Shown: in pieces, positions 7,296 through 15,247 of the stretch
How the letters are laid out: each line of letters begins with the position of its first letter
Position numbering within the stretch: position 1 is the first letter of the stretch
From: Parabacteroides sp.
GTDB taxonomy: Bacteria; Bacteroidota; Bacteroidia; Bacteroidales; Tannerellaceae
Direction of reading: 5' to 3'
Length of the DNA: 61,240 nucleotides
Assembly: GCA_019417325.1 (NCBI GenBank)
Contig: DXVO01000027.1
Coordinates: 1-61,240, forward strand
Program-made: the position numbers and the translations under genes
Notes under the pieces: model-generated
What the model saw: the letters and a program-made list of their open reading frames with translations, nothing else
Database searches by the model: none
What the model was told of the DNA's origin: nothing

Positions 7296-7415
7296 AAGTG
7301 GGTACCGTAAGGAAGAGTTACTTCGGTAAATTTGTCTTTAAAAACAAAGAACAGGTTCAAATCCTGGCATCTTCCGGGATGCAACAATAGTCTTTTCCTG
7401 GCTGTTGTCCCACTT
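7296..7415 (+). ncRNA. Y-like RNA 2
   Basis: Outer stem AAGTGGG/CCCACTT (7296-7302 with 7409-7415), internal loop TACCGTA opposite GGCTGTTGT, inner stem AGGAAGAG/CTTTTCCT (7310-7317 with 7392-7399). The interior has a UUCG-capped hairpin TTAC-TTCG-GTAA, a T-arm mimic CAGG-TTCAAAT-CCTG (7352-7366) and a hairpin GCATC/GATGC in the acceptor position. No D arm is visible. Stem sequences differ completely from RNA 1 but pairing is preserved, which is covariation support. Confidence 0.75.
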
Positions 7416-7424
7416 CCAAAAATA

Positions 7425-7573
7425 AGAACAAACAGAATGCCGTAGAAAAGGGATACATCGCAGCTCTATGAGGGGAGGAATAGTGAAGTCGTGAAAAACA
7501 GGCAAGACTATCCGGTTCGATTCCGGCAATGCGCAGCCCCGTTCCCTGATCGCTAATTGCTTCTGTTTGTTCT
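7425..7573 (+). ncRNA. Y-like RNA 3
   Basis: A perfect 13-bp outer stem AGAACAAACAGAA/TTCTGTTTGTTCT (7425-7437 with 7561-7573), internal loop TGCCGTA opposite GCTAATTGC, inner stem with GGGA/TCCC, and a T-arm mimic CCGG-TTCGATT-CCGG (7512-7526). The interior is longer than in RNA 1 and 2 and its remaining fold is unclear; no D arm is evident. The same loop pair in three unrelated stems marks it as the protein-binding site. Confidence 0.75.
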
Positions 7574-7599
7574 TTATTTGTATAAAAATGATACAAATA

Positions 7600-7630
7600 T
7601 TTGTTAATTCAAAAAACAGCCTTATCTTTG
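7600..7630 (+). promoter_or_regulatory. Bacteroidota promoter for the unknown gene/RtcB/ligase/HD-Pnk transcript
   Basis: TTTG at 7600-7603, a 19-base spacer, and TATCTTTG at 7623-7630 match the -33/-7 consensus (TTTG and TAnnTTTG) closely. The predicted start near 7637 leaves a leader of about 270 bases before the next gene. Confidence 0.7.
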
Positions 7631-7636
7631 CCACTG

Positions 7637-7910
7637 AATTTTAAGTATCACCCTAAAAATAAGAAAGGGTACACATATGCTGGAACGTAAATAAAAATCG
7701 GAAATTGGGGCTAAGTTGGTTCTTCGGGAGGAAGAATCTTTGTAACGACAGTCTTTATGAATCTAATACATACTACACTTGTAGCAGTTAATTAGTCCCG
7801 CAATCAATTCATACATTTATTTATCATGGCTGATGAATCAGGCATACAGGGATGGGTATATCCATGTCTTTCTTTCTGTCTGACTGTGTCGGCCTAAAAA
7901 ACAATTGTTT
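7637..7910 (+). other. structured 5' leader of the RNA-repair enzymes
   Basis: Long untranslated stretch between the promoter and the ATG at 7911. It can form hairpins ACCCT/AGGGT (7650-7670) and GTTCTTC/GAAGAAT (7719-7737). A 23-codon ORF (7826-7897) is present but unsupported. The CCGTA internal loop of the upstream Y RNAs is absent, so it is not an obvious fourth Y RNA. Confidence 0.4.
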
Positions 7911-8693
7911 ATGGGCAATTACGGAAATGAGCAAGCGCTCATTGAAATAAATAACCTGCCCTCTGAACGTTGGAAAATCAGGCGTATCCGTACGGCACGC
8001 GATAAAGAGTTGCGCCGTTTGGATAAGGAATGCCGTCATGTCTCCGAACTGATACGAAATCTGGGATATGAGGAATTGAATCCGCCCATCCAACGGGGGT
8101 ACAAACGTCTGTTTGTATTGACAGAGGAAACCAAACGCAGCAGTAAAGCCGATTTTTATCAAGGTATATTGGATAAGATAAATACCGTATGGTATAGTCC
8201 GGTTAAAACATTTAATAAAGATAGAAAAAGAAAAATAGCGAAATGGAGGTATCGCCGGCGGGCGGAACAACTGTTACAGGAACCGGACGAATGGGCTTTT
8301 GGTAAATCCGGGAAATTCACAGAAGAAGAGGCGCAACTGTTTCATCGTATTGACTATTATTCTTATCCGGCTAAACGATGGATGGTGAAATATGTATTCT
8401 GTGAACCCTGGCGCTTTGTCTTACGTGTAAGGCCTAATATGATCACTAAGGTCAAACGGAAAGACTTGGTTCTTGAACAATATCAGGATGAACTCGAGTC
8501 TCAGCGAGATAGGAATTGGGGCAGGTTGGTGAAAATATGGGGAGGAAATACAAATTCCTGGAATACATACCAGAAACAATACATCCCCAAAGAAAAGTAT
8601 AAATATAATCCGGTTAAGAATAAAAGCCTCTGGGAAATCATGGAGGAGTATAAAGAAGAAAAAGAATTATGGGAATACGAACAAAAGATTTAA
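7911..8693 (+). CDS. unknown basic protein of the RNA-repair operon
   Basis: A 260-residue soluble protein, unusually rich in Arg, Lys, Trp and Tyr, with no signal peptide, membrane helix or nucleotide-binding motif that I recognise. Runs such as KDRKRKIAKWRYRRR (about residue 102) and the aromatic C-terminal half suggest nucleic-acid contact. The ATG at 7911 is preferred to an in-frame TTG at 7905. Its last 25 bases overlap the start of rtcB in another frame, which indicates translational coupling, so its product probably works with RtcB. It could be an RNA-binding specificity factor for the ligases or a partner of the Y RNAs. No family is assigned. Confidence 0.75.
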   Translation: MGNYGNEQALIEINNLPSERWKIRRIRTARDKELRRLDKECRHVSELIRNLGYEELNPPIQRGYKRLFVLTEETKRSSKADFYQGILDKINTVWYSPVKTFNKDRKRKIAKWRYRRRAEQLLQEPDEWAFGKSGKFTEEEAQLFHRIDYYSYPAKRWMVKYVFCEPWRFVLRVRPNMITKVKRKDLVLEQYQDELESQRDRNWGRLVKIWGGNTNSWNTYQKQYIPKEKYKYNPVKNKSLWEIMEEYKEEKELWEYEQKI

Positions 8694-10069
8694 GTAAGAT
8701 AGGATATACAAACAATGTGGCACGTAGCCTTGCTATCAATATCACCGGCAAGTTTTGCAAACATGAAACGAAAGAACAGATACTTGCCACATTAATAGAG
8801 GTGCAGGAATCACCGGAGAAGTTCAGGGATAGTGAAATCTGGTCTCCATTGGCGGAACATTTTGCTCCGACTTCATCAGACACACTTCCTTTTACCGTAT
8901 ATAATCTCAGGGATGAGGCGCTTCCCTATAAAATATACGGGAATAAATTTATCGATAGCCTGGCTAAACAACAAATGGATTTGGCAATGCGTCTTCCGGT
9001 TGCAATAGCCGGAGCGTTGATGCCGGATGCCCATGCTGGATACGGGCTTCCTATCGGAGGGGTACTGGCTGTTGATAATGCGGTAATTCCTTATGCTGTA
9101 GGAGTGGATATAGGTTGCAGGATGAGCCTTTCTGTATTTGATGCAAAAGCTGATTTTATAAAACGTTATTCGCATCAAATCAAGACGGCATTGAGCGATT
9201 ACACGCATTTCGGAATGGAAGGAGGGTTGCCTTTCCTTCAGGAGCATGAAGTGTTGGACCGGGATGAGTTTACTCTTACGCCTCTATTACGGAAATTACG
9301 TGAAAAGGCAATACGGCAGTTGGGAACTTCCGGGGGAGGCAATCATTTTGTCGAGTTTGGAGAAATTCAGTTGAATGAGAACAATGTACTGCATTTGCCG
9401 GCTGGAATTTATTCCGCTTTATTGTCACACTCCGGTTCCCGTGGCTTGGGTGTTGAAATAGCAAGAGAATACAGCACCGTTGCTCGCGGACAATGTAAAT
9501 TACCTCGCGAAGCTCAACATTTTGCCTGGTTGGATTTGGATACGGAAGCGGGGCAGGAATATTGGATGAGCATGAATTTAGCTGGCGATTATGCCCGTGC
9601 CTGCCATGAACAGATTCATTCTAATTTGTCAAAAGCATTGGGACTGAAAGTAATAGCGAATGTGAGTAACCATCATAATTTCGCTTGGAAGGAGGTGGTT
9701 TCTTCAGGTAGGAATGTTATCGTACACCGTAAAGGGGCTACCCCGGCTGCGAAAGGACAAGCCGGTTTTATACCGGGGAGTATGGCAACAGCCGGGTATC
9801 TGGTGTGTGGAACGGGCGAGGCTGAGGCCCTTAATTCTGCATCTCATGGGGCAGGCAGGGCGATGTCGAGGCAAAGTGCCAAGGAACAATTCACCCGGTC
9901 TGAAATGAAAAAAATACTGACTCGTGCAGATGTATCTCTGATAGGAGGGAGCATAGAGGAAATTCCTCTGGCTTATAAGGATATAGAGAAAGTGATGCCG
10001 GCTCAGGATACATTAGTGGAAATTCACGGCAGGTTTATGCCGCGTATAGTAAGAATGAATAAAGAATAG
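8669..10069 (+). CDS. rtcB: RtcB family RNA 3'-phosphate/5'-OH ligase
   Basis: A 466-residue GTP- and Mn-dependent ligase that joins RNA 2',3'-cyclic phosphate or 3'-phosphate ends to 5'-OH ends. Visible signatures in order: MPDAHAGYGLPIGGVLA, VGVDIGCRM with metal ligands D147 and C150, GTSGGGNHFVEFG, SHSGSRGLG, NVSNHHNFAW, HRKGATPA, GSMATAGYLVCGTG, and SHGAGRAMSR in which H393 is the expected guanylylated histidine. All active-site motifs look intact and length is normal. The start overlaps the upstream unknown gene by 25 bases. It is followed after 4 bases by a second, mechanistically different RNA ligase. Confidence 0.96.
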   Translation: MGIRTKDLSKIGYTNNVARSLAINITGKFCKHETKEQILATLIEVQESPEKFRDSEIWSPLAEHFAPTSSDTLPFTVYNLRDEALPYKIYGNKFIDSLAKQQMDLAMRLPVAIAGALMPDAHAGYGLPIGGVLAVDNAVIPYAVGVDIGCRMSLSVFDAKADFIKRYSHQIKTALSDYTHFGMEGGLPFLQEHEVLDRDEFTLTPLLRKLREKAIRQLGTSGGGNHFVEFGEIQLNENNVLHLPAGIYSALLSHSGSRGLGVEIAREYSTVARGQCKLPREAQHFAWLDLDTEAGQEYWMSMNLAGDYARACHEQIHSNLSKALGLKVIANVSNHHNFAWKEVVSSGRNVIVHRKGATPAAKGQAGFIPGSMATAGYLVCGTGEAEALNSASHGAGRAMSRQSAKEQFTRSEMKKILTRADVSLIGGSIEEIPLAYKDIEKVMPAQDTLVEIHGRFMPRIVRMNKE

Positions 10070-10073
10070 AATT

Positions 10074-10775
10074 ATGTTATCGGAAAAGTATGGTCGTACC
10101 TATCATTTCCCCTTTTCGCCGGGGACAACAAGCGACGACCGCATCAATCATACGTATTGGGAGGACATTCAAAGAATAGAGACTTTGGTCCACACCGAAA
10201 AGTTGGATGGCGAAAATAATTGTTTGAACCGGTATGGTGTATTTGCCCGTTCTCATGTAGCTCCTACTACATCTCCCTGGACTTGCCAGTTACGGGAACG
10301 ATGGGAGTTGTTGAAACGGGATTTGGGGGATATTGAATTATTCGGAGAGAACCTGTATGCCGTACATTCTATCGAGTATAAACGGCTGGAATCTTATTTC
10401 TTTATCTTTGCCGTAAGGCAACAGGATACTTGGTTATCCTGGGAAGAAGTAAAGTTTTATGCCGGATTATTTGATTTTCCGGTTGTGCCAGAACTGGCTG
10501 TTCAGCCGGTAAAAGCGCTGACACAGGAAACGTTGCAGCAGCAAATTATCCTTTGGGCACAAGAACCCAGTGTCTTTGGCTCAATCGATACGCAATTGGT
10601 ACAGGATTGTAGCCGGGAAGGGGTAGTGAGCCGTAATATAAATGAATATCCTGTATCGGAATTTGCCCGGAATGTTTTTAAATATGTCCGTAAAGGACAT
10701 GTAAAGACCGGGGAGCATTGGACCCGTCATTGGAAACGTGCCCGTCTGGTCTGGGAGTATACGAATAAAGAATAG
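10074..10775 (+). CDS. ATP-dependent RNA ligase (Rnl2-like nucleotidyltransferase)
   Basis: A 233-residue covalent nucleotidyltransferase with the classical motifs: I, TEKLDGEN with adenylylated K43; then FARSH; III/IIIa, ELFGENLYAVHSIEY and YFFIFAV; IV, EGVVSR; and V, VFKYVRKGHV. Such ligases seal 3'-OH to 5'-phosphate RNA ends, the opposite chemistry to RtcB. The protein is short, with little beyond the catalytic core. It lies 4 bases after rtcB and 4 bases before the HD-Pnk gene that would prepare its substrates. An intact core and tight operon structure argue for function. Confidence 0.92.
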   Translation: MLSEKYGRTYHFPFSPGTTSDDRINHTYWEDIQRIETLVHTEKLDGENNCLNRYGVFARSHVAPTTSPWTCQLRERWELLKRDLGDIELFGENLYAVHSIEYKRLESYFFIFAVRQQDTWLSWEEVKFYAGLFDFPVVPELAVQPVKALTQETLQQQIILWAQEPSVFGSIDTQLVQDCSREGVVSRNINEYPVSEFARNVFKYVRKGHVKTGEHWTRHWKRARLVWEYTNKE

Positions 10776-10779
10776 AAAA

Positions 10780-11892
10780 ATGAACTGGAAATTTACAAAT
10801 TATCGAGACTGGCAATCCCTATCGGAGCGTTTCCAATGGATACGGGATATGGAAAGTACGTCCCAGCACACTGTTCATCATGGCGAAGGGAATGTTGCAA
10901 TCCATACGCAGATGGTTTTAAATGAGTTGATTGCTTCGCCGGGATTTGGTATGCTTACAGAACAGGAGCAGGAAATGCTTTGGACTGCCGCTTTATTGCA
11001 TGATGTGGAAAAACGAACTTGTTCTGTCGATGAAGGCGAAGGGCGTATCTCTGCATATGGACATGCCAGAAAAGGAGAATATACGGCTCGTACGATTCTG
11101 TACCGGGATATTCCTGCTCCGTTTGCACTGCGTGAACAAATCGCTTCGTTAGTCCGTTTTCACGGATTGCCTCTTTGGTTTATGGAAAAGGAAAATCCGG
11201 AGAAAAAGGTGGCAGAAATCTCTTTGCGACTGGATACCTGTTTATTAAAGCTGTTAGCTACGGCAGATATTCGCGGACGTATTTGCCGGGATAGGGAACA
11301 ATTGCTGGAAACGGTGGATTTGTTTGAGCTATTTTGCCAGGAGAAAAACTGCTGGAGGCAGGCAAGAGCCTTTGCTACCCCGAATGCCCGTTATCATTAT
11401 TTTAATCAGGCAGACAGTTATATAGACTATGTCCCGCATGATGGTTTTGATTGTGAAGTGACTTTGTTGTCCGGGTTGCCGGGAATGGGAAAAGATTATT
11501 ATATCCGGACAGCCGGAAAGGATTTGCCGGTTGTTAGCCTGGATGCTATCCGCAGGAAAAATAAGTTGAGTCCGACAGATAAAGCGGCAAATGGCTGGGT
11601 GGTGCAAACGGCTAAGGAAGAAGCCCGTTGTTATCTGCGTAAAAAGCAGGACTTTATTTGGAATGCGACCAACATCACAGCCATGATGCGCCGTCAGTTG
11701 GTAGACTTGTTTGCAAGCTATAAAGCTAAAGTGAAAATAGTCTATATTGAAAAGCCTTATATGGTCTGGCGCAAACAAAATCAGGACAGGGAATATGTAC
11801 TACCGGAGCACGTACTGGATAAAATGCTTCAGAAACTGGAAGTCCCTCAATTAACAGAAGCTCACGAAGTGGTTTATCTGGTAGAAGATTAG
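10780..11892 (+). CDS. HD-Pnk: bifunctional RNA end-healing enzyme (HD phosphoesterase + polynucleotide kinase)
   Basis: A 370-residue two-domain protein. The N-terminal HD domain (about 25-180) has HHGEGNVAIHTQMV, the LLHDVEK motif (H74/D75) and a later FHGLPLWF. The C-terminal part (about 225-370) is a P-loop kinase with SGLPGMGKD (K238) and an LDAIRRKNK stretch. The architecture matches Runella HD-Pnk, which removes 2',3'-phosphates and phosphorylates 5'-OH ends. It thus converts cleaved RNA into ends usable by the neighbouring ATP-dependent ligase. ATG 10780 is preferred to an upstream GTG at 10738 that would overlap the ligase. It is the last gene of the operon, with a convergent gene overlapping its stop. 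Confidence 0.92.
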   Translation: MNWKFTNYRDWQSLSERFQWIRDMESTSQHTVHHGEGNVAIHTQMVLNELIASPGFGMLTEQEQEMLWTAALLHDVEKRTCSVDEGEGRISAYGHARKGEYTARTILYRDIPAPFALREQIASLVRFHGLPLWFMEKENPEKKVAEISLRLDTCLLKLLATADIRGRICRDREQLLETVDLFELFCQEKNCWRQARAFATPNARYHYFNQADSYIDYVPHDGFDCEVTLLSGLPGMGKDYYIRTAGKDLPVVSLDAIRRKNKLSPTDKAANGWVVQTAKEEARCYLRKKQDFIWNATNITAMMRRQLVDLFASYKAKVKIVYIEKPYMVWRKQNQDREYVLPEHVLDKMLQKLEVPQLTEAHEVVYLVED

Positions 11893-12272
11893 AGAACCAA
11901 CTCTCTGAACAACTCCTCCAGTGTCTTGTCCAAATCGCCGGAAAAACCGGGATGGGGGCGGGAGGTTTGGATAGAAGCGCTCCTGACGGCAGTCAACCAT
12001 CGGAAACGTTCCGGTATATCCATACCGGCAATCGGTCCTCCTTCTTTTATCCCGGAACAAATCTTATGGAAGACCTCCAGGTTGGCATACAAGGATTCAC
12101 GATCCAATTCGGACGAGAACAGGTTTAACTTGTTCTCGTCTACTTTATATAAGGCTTTCAGGTATTTTGCCTTTTTTGAAAACAAAATAATCCCTGCATT
12201 AAAAAATTCTTCCCGTTCCACCTTCGGAACGATACGTATAATGGCATATTCATATAAGTGATTTCCTTGCAT
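11889..12272 (-). CDS. DUF3037 family protein
   Basis: A 127-residue protein with the DUF3037 hallmark start YEYAIIRIVPKVEREEFFNAGIILF and later LNLFSSELD and RFRWLTAVRSASIQTSRPHPG stretches. The function is unknown. The family is typically encoded directly after a HipA-like kinase, as here: its start overlaps the end of the upstream HipA-like gene by 23 bases, implying translational coupling and probably a shared complex. It converges on the HD-Pnk gene, overlapping its last 4 bases. Confidence 0.85.
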   Translation of the reverse strand: MQGNHLYEYAIIRIVPKVEREEFFNAGIILFSKKAKYLKALYKVDENKLNLFSSELDRESLYANLEVFHKICSGIKEGGPIAGMDIPERFRWLTAVRSASIQTSRPHPGFSGDLDKTLEELFRELVL

Positions 12273-13041
12273 ACCGGGCTTCTTTGATAAATGTTTCGGA
12301 ATGGGCCAACCGCTTCAGCAAGAAACGGACGTAAATCTCTCTTATCTCATCGGGTGTTCCGGGGCTGTTAGGCCAGTGGAGCCAGTCATTGGGAATCAAA
12401 CCGACAATCGCACGTATTTTTTCTTCCGTCAGTACGGTATGGAATGTGGCATCCACTTCTTCCAGCATGGATGCTTCCGGCAATAGTACATGTTCTTTTA
12501 TCTGTGGAAAAGGACCGGTAGCATGTTTTTCCCAGTTTACCCACGAATAATGGAAAAAGAGGGAAGCTCCAAGGTCTATCAACCATAATTCTTTATGCCA
12601 CATCAGCATATTGGTATTATGGAATGTACGGTCTACATTGGTTAGGAATGCGTCCAGCCAAACGATACCGGAAGCCGTTTCAGGGTCTACTTTCGTAACT
12701 ACCGGGTCGAATGTGAGTGCTCCGGACAAAAAATGTAATCCTAAATTTAACCCCCGGCTACTTTGCAAAAGGTCCTGGATTTCTTCGTCTCCTTCCGTAC
12801 GCCCGAATGCCTCATCCAGTTCCAGGAAGATAAGTTCCGGAATACGGAATCCCAATGCACGTGCAATTTCTCCGCCTATCAGTTCGGCTATCAAGGCTTT
12901 TGTCCCGTGTCCGGCGCCCCGGAATTTCACAACATATTTGAAACCGTCATCCGCTTCTGCCAATGCCGGCAGTGAACCGCCTTCCCGTAAAGGCATGATA
13001 TAGCGTATCACATTTGCTGTCCGTAATTCCATTGTTTCCAT
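12250..13041 (-). CDS. HipA-like kinase-fold protein
   Basis: A 263-residue protein with a HipA/PI4K-type kinase fold: nucleotide-binding region YVVKFRGAGHGTKALIAELIGGEIARALG near the N-terminus, catalytic-loop-like WLDAFLTNVDRTFHNTNML and the metal-binding-like LIDLGASL. Canonical HipA is longer (about 440) and has an HTH antitoxin partner; here the partner is a DUF3037 protein and there is no HTH gene, so a classical toxin-antitoxin role is not supported. The frame extends to 13083, but METMELR at 13041 is the likely start. Substrate unknown. Confidence 0.85.
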   Translation of the reverse strand: METMELRTANVIRYIMPLREGGSLPALAEADDGFKYVVKFRGAGHGTKALIAELIGGEIARALGFRIPELIFLELDEAFGRTEGDEEIQDLLQSSRGLNLGLHFLSGALTFDPVVTKVDPETASGIVWLDAFLTNVDRTFHNTNMLMWHKELWLIDLGASLFFHYSWVNWEKHATGPFPQIKEHVLLPEASMLEEVDATFHTVLTEEKIRAIVGLIPNDWLHWPNSPGTPDEIREIYVRFLLKRLAHSETFIKEARYARKSLI

Positions 13042-13299
13042 ATTATAATTGAGGATAAAGATACAAGTCCTTTTTAAAAACAAAGTAAAATACCGTATGT
13101 TTTATTATTGAGCGGTGCTGAAACGTTTCGTGAATGACATACAAAACGCGTAAAGAAGTATGAAAAATAATAATTGTCTGTCTATTAGTATAATAAAACC
13201 TGTTAATATCTTTTCCTGAAAGAATGTGGATAATTCTTTTTCCCTATATTTACCCAAGTGATATATATTTTTTAGTTTTAACCCTTAGCAAAAAGAAGA

Positions 13300-15000
13300 A
13301 TGAAGAGAAGACGTTTTTTATCCAGCCTGTTGGTTGCCGGAGTGTCTATGGCAACAGTCGGATGTGCAAGTCTGGACGAACCGCTCCATGTGTATTACAA
13401 TGCTAAAATTTACACTGCTGATAAAGCGAGTCCCGAAGCTACGGCAATTGTTGTAAGTGGTGGTGAAATCGTTTATGTCGGTGATGATAATGGCGCTAAA
13501 GATTTTGTCGGAGACAACAAAGCTGTATTCTATGACATGCATAGCCGGCGTATGCTTCCCGGTTTCATGGATACACATTGCCATTACATTTTTGTAAGTG
13601 TTGTTATGACGGATACGCCCAGTCTTGAAATCGCGGAAGATTGGAGCCATGAAGAAATTTTGGAAGCAGTCCATGAATTTTCCCGTGAAAACGAGAAGTC
13701 GAAAGTCCCTATTATTATAGGTTTGGGATATGGTGTCGGTGCTAAGCCTTTAGCATCCGAACTTGATAAAGTAAGTGATCGTCCTGTTGCATTAACAGAT
13801 AGCGGGGGACATAGCATGTGGCTGAATACGGCAGCGATGAAAGCCGCAGGTATCGATGCAAACACCCCTGATCCGATACCCGGATCCAGCTTTTTTGCTC
13901 GTGATGAACATGGAAATCCAACGGGTCAGGTTGTGGAAGTAAATGCGATTGTCAGTGTATATAAAAAGTTGAAACTCGGTTCGGTAAAAGCCATGAATAA
14001 AAATTTACCTGAATTTCATAAAGTCATAAATTCCAATGGGTATACAGCAGTATATGATGCAGGTTTCCTGGTTATGGATGAAAAAGAAATACTTCCTGTT
14101 CTTAATAAAACGAAGTTGCCTTTGCGCTATTTTACTTCTTTCTATTATGACGGGACGGCGAAACCTGAAGACTTCATAGAGATGATGAAAGATGTAAGGG
14201 ATGAACAGGCTTCTGATAATGTACGGCCAACCACATTGAAAATGTTCAAAGATGGTACTGTAGAAGTCTATAGTGCCTATATGTTTGATGATTATCTGCC
14301 GCCGGGACATGGACATGGTGAAGAAGTATTGCGTAATTCGAATATGCTGGCCATGGCACGGGCTGCTACTGATGACGATTTTAATGTGCATGTACATGCG
14401 ATAGGCGATCGTGCGATTTCGGATGTATTGGATATCTATAAAGAGTTAGGGGATATTTCCGGAACTAAGACGATGGCACATGTCCAGATACTTCCGCCAG
14501 ATGGTCTTAAACGTTTTTCGGAGCAAAACGATGTGTTCTATCAGACTACTCCGTTATGGCTCGCCTACGATCCTTTTACTCCGCAAGTCCTCGGGGATGA
14601 CCGTTATTCGCGCATGATGCCTCTGAAATCGGTGGCAGAAGGTGGTACAACACTGACATTCGGTAGTGATGCTCCGGTTAGCCGCGGCTTGGTAGGCATG
14701 AATCCGTTTAATAACATTTATTATGCAGTTTGCCGGTCAATAGAAAGCGACGATCTGATTATTCCGCCTCAATCAGAAGGAATAGATGTCGAAACAGCTA
14801 TTGATGCCTATACGATAAACGGGGCAAAACAGGTAGGTGCCGAAGATGAATTCGGAAGTATAACCGTGGGGAAAAGTGCAGACTTTATTATCCTCGACCG
14901 TGATATTCTAACGATCCCTCCGAGACATATTAAAGACATAAAAGTGCTGAAAACATTTTTCCGCGGGAGCTGTGTATATGACAGTAAGAAGAGTAAGTAG
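13300..15000 (+). CDS. amidohydrolase family 3 (YtcJ-like) lipoprotein
   Basis: A 566-residue metal-dependent amidohydrolase. The N-terminus carries KRRRF, a hydrophobic stretch and lipobox ATVGC (C22), so the enzyme is exported and probably lipid-anchored. Domain landmarks are the N-terminal beta-sandwich (AKIYTADKASPEATAIVV), MLPGFMDTHCHY with the HxH metal ligands near residue 92, the H in VHVHAIGDRA, the MAHVQ strand, FGSDAPV, and a C-terminal GSITVGKSADFIILD. Members of the YtcJ group hydrolyse N-acylated or formamide-like substrates; the actual substrate cannot be read. The gene stands alone between a HipA-like pair and repeat element copy 2. Confidence 0.9.
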   Translation: MKRRRFLSSLLVAGVSMATVGCASLDEPLHVYYNAKIYTADKASPEATAIVVSGGEIVYVGDDNGAKDFVGDNKAVFYDMHSRRMLPGFMDTHCHYIFVSVVMTDTPSLEIAEDWSHEEILEAVHEFSRENEKSKVPIIIGLGYGVGAKPLASELDKVSDRPVALTDSGGHSMWLNTAAMKAAGIDANTPDPIPGSSFFARDEHGNPTGQVVEVNAIVSVYKKLKLGSVKAMNKNLPEFHKVINSNGYTAVYDAGFLVMDEKEILPVLNKTKLPLRYFTSFYYDGTAKPEDFIEMMKDVRDEQASDNVRPTTLKMFKDGTVEVYSAYMFDDYLPPGHGHGEEVLRNSNMLAMARAATDDDFNVHVHAIGDRAISDVLDIYKELGDISGTKTMAHVQILPPDGLKRFSEQNDVFYQTTPLWLAYDPFTPQVLGDDRYSRMMPLKSVAEGGTTLTFGSDAPVSRGLVGMNPFNNIYYAVCRSIESDDLIIPPQSEGIDVETAIDAYTINGAKQVGAEDEFGSITVGKSADFIILDRDILTIPPRHIKDIKVLKTFFRGSCVYDSKKSK

Positions 15001-15014
15001 CAAAGTGTGTGAAC

Positions 15015-15240
15015 CGTCTATAAACAATTAAAGGTTGTCATCACGACAACCCCTAACCAACTTTGTTAACCTTAAATCTAATACTATTATGAAAAAACCA
15101 CATTGCAAATGTACTACTGTATCCGATATATGTCAAGTGTTTAGCGGATAATAGATGTTAAACGGATCGGGCTGTTTGAATAAAAAGTGTTAGATGAATT
15201 AAAACTATATTCAATACAAACAAAAACTGCTAAAATTAAC
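15015..15240 (+). repeat. 225-bp intergenic element, copy 2
   Basis: Second copy of the element at 4188-4412. The hairpin GGTTGTC-ATCAC-GACAACC, leader and ATG context are conserved; similarity weakens inside the ORF but reappears downstream (ATGTTAA..CGG...TTTG.ATAAAAA.TGTT) and at the AAAAACTGCTAAAATTAAC end. As in copy 1, it sits between a plus-strand gene and a convergent minus-strand gene. Confidence 0.8.
15089..15151 (+). CDS. putative 20-aa Cys-containing peptide in repeat copy 2
   Basis: Short ORF starting MKKPHCK and reaching CQVF after the same seven-residue spacing as in copy 1, then stopping two residues later. It keeps two of the Cys positions and adds one. Shared start context and motif, with synonymous differences, suggest a peptide family, but 20 codons is too short to be sure. 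Confidence 0.35.
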   Translation: MKKPHCKCTTVSDICQVFSG

Positions 15241-15247
15241 ATTTTTC

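Noticed and set aside
7338..7634. Minus-strand ORFs of 79 and 98 codons across the Y-RNA region
   Set aside because: They run antisense through the paired stems of RNA 2 and RNA 3 and have no protein character. The structured RNA explains the conservation.
7824..8270. 148-codon minus-strand ORF overlapping the unknown repair-operon gene
   Set aside because: It is a shadow of the plus-strand gene, which has a promoter, operon context and coupling to rtcB.
12250..13041. Classical HipBA toxin-antitoxin system
   Set aside because: There is no HTH antitoxin gene next to it; the partner is DUF3037.
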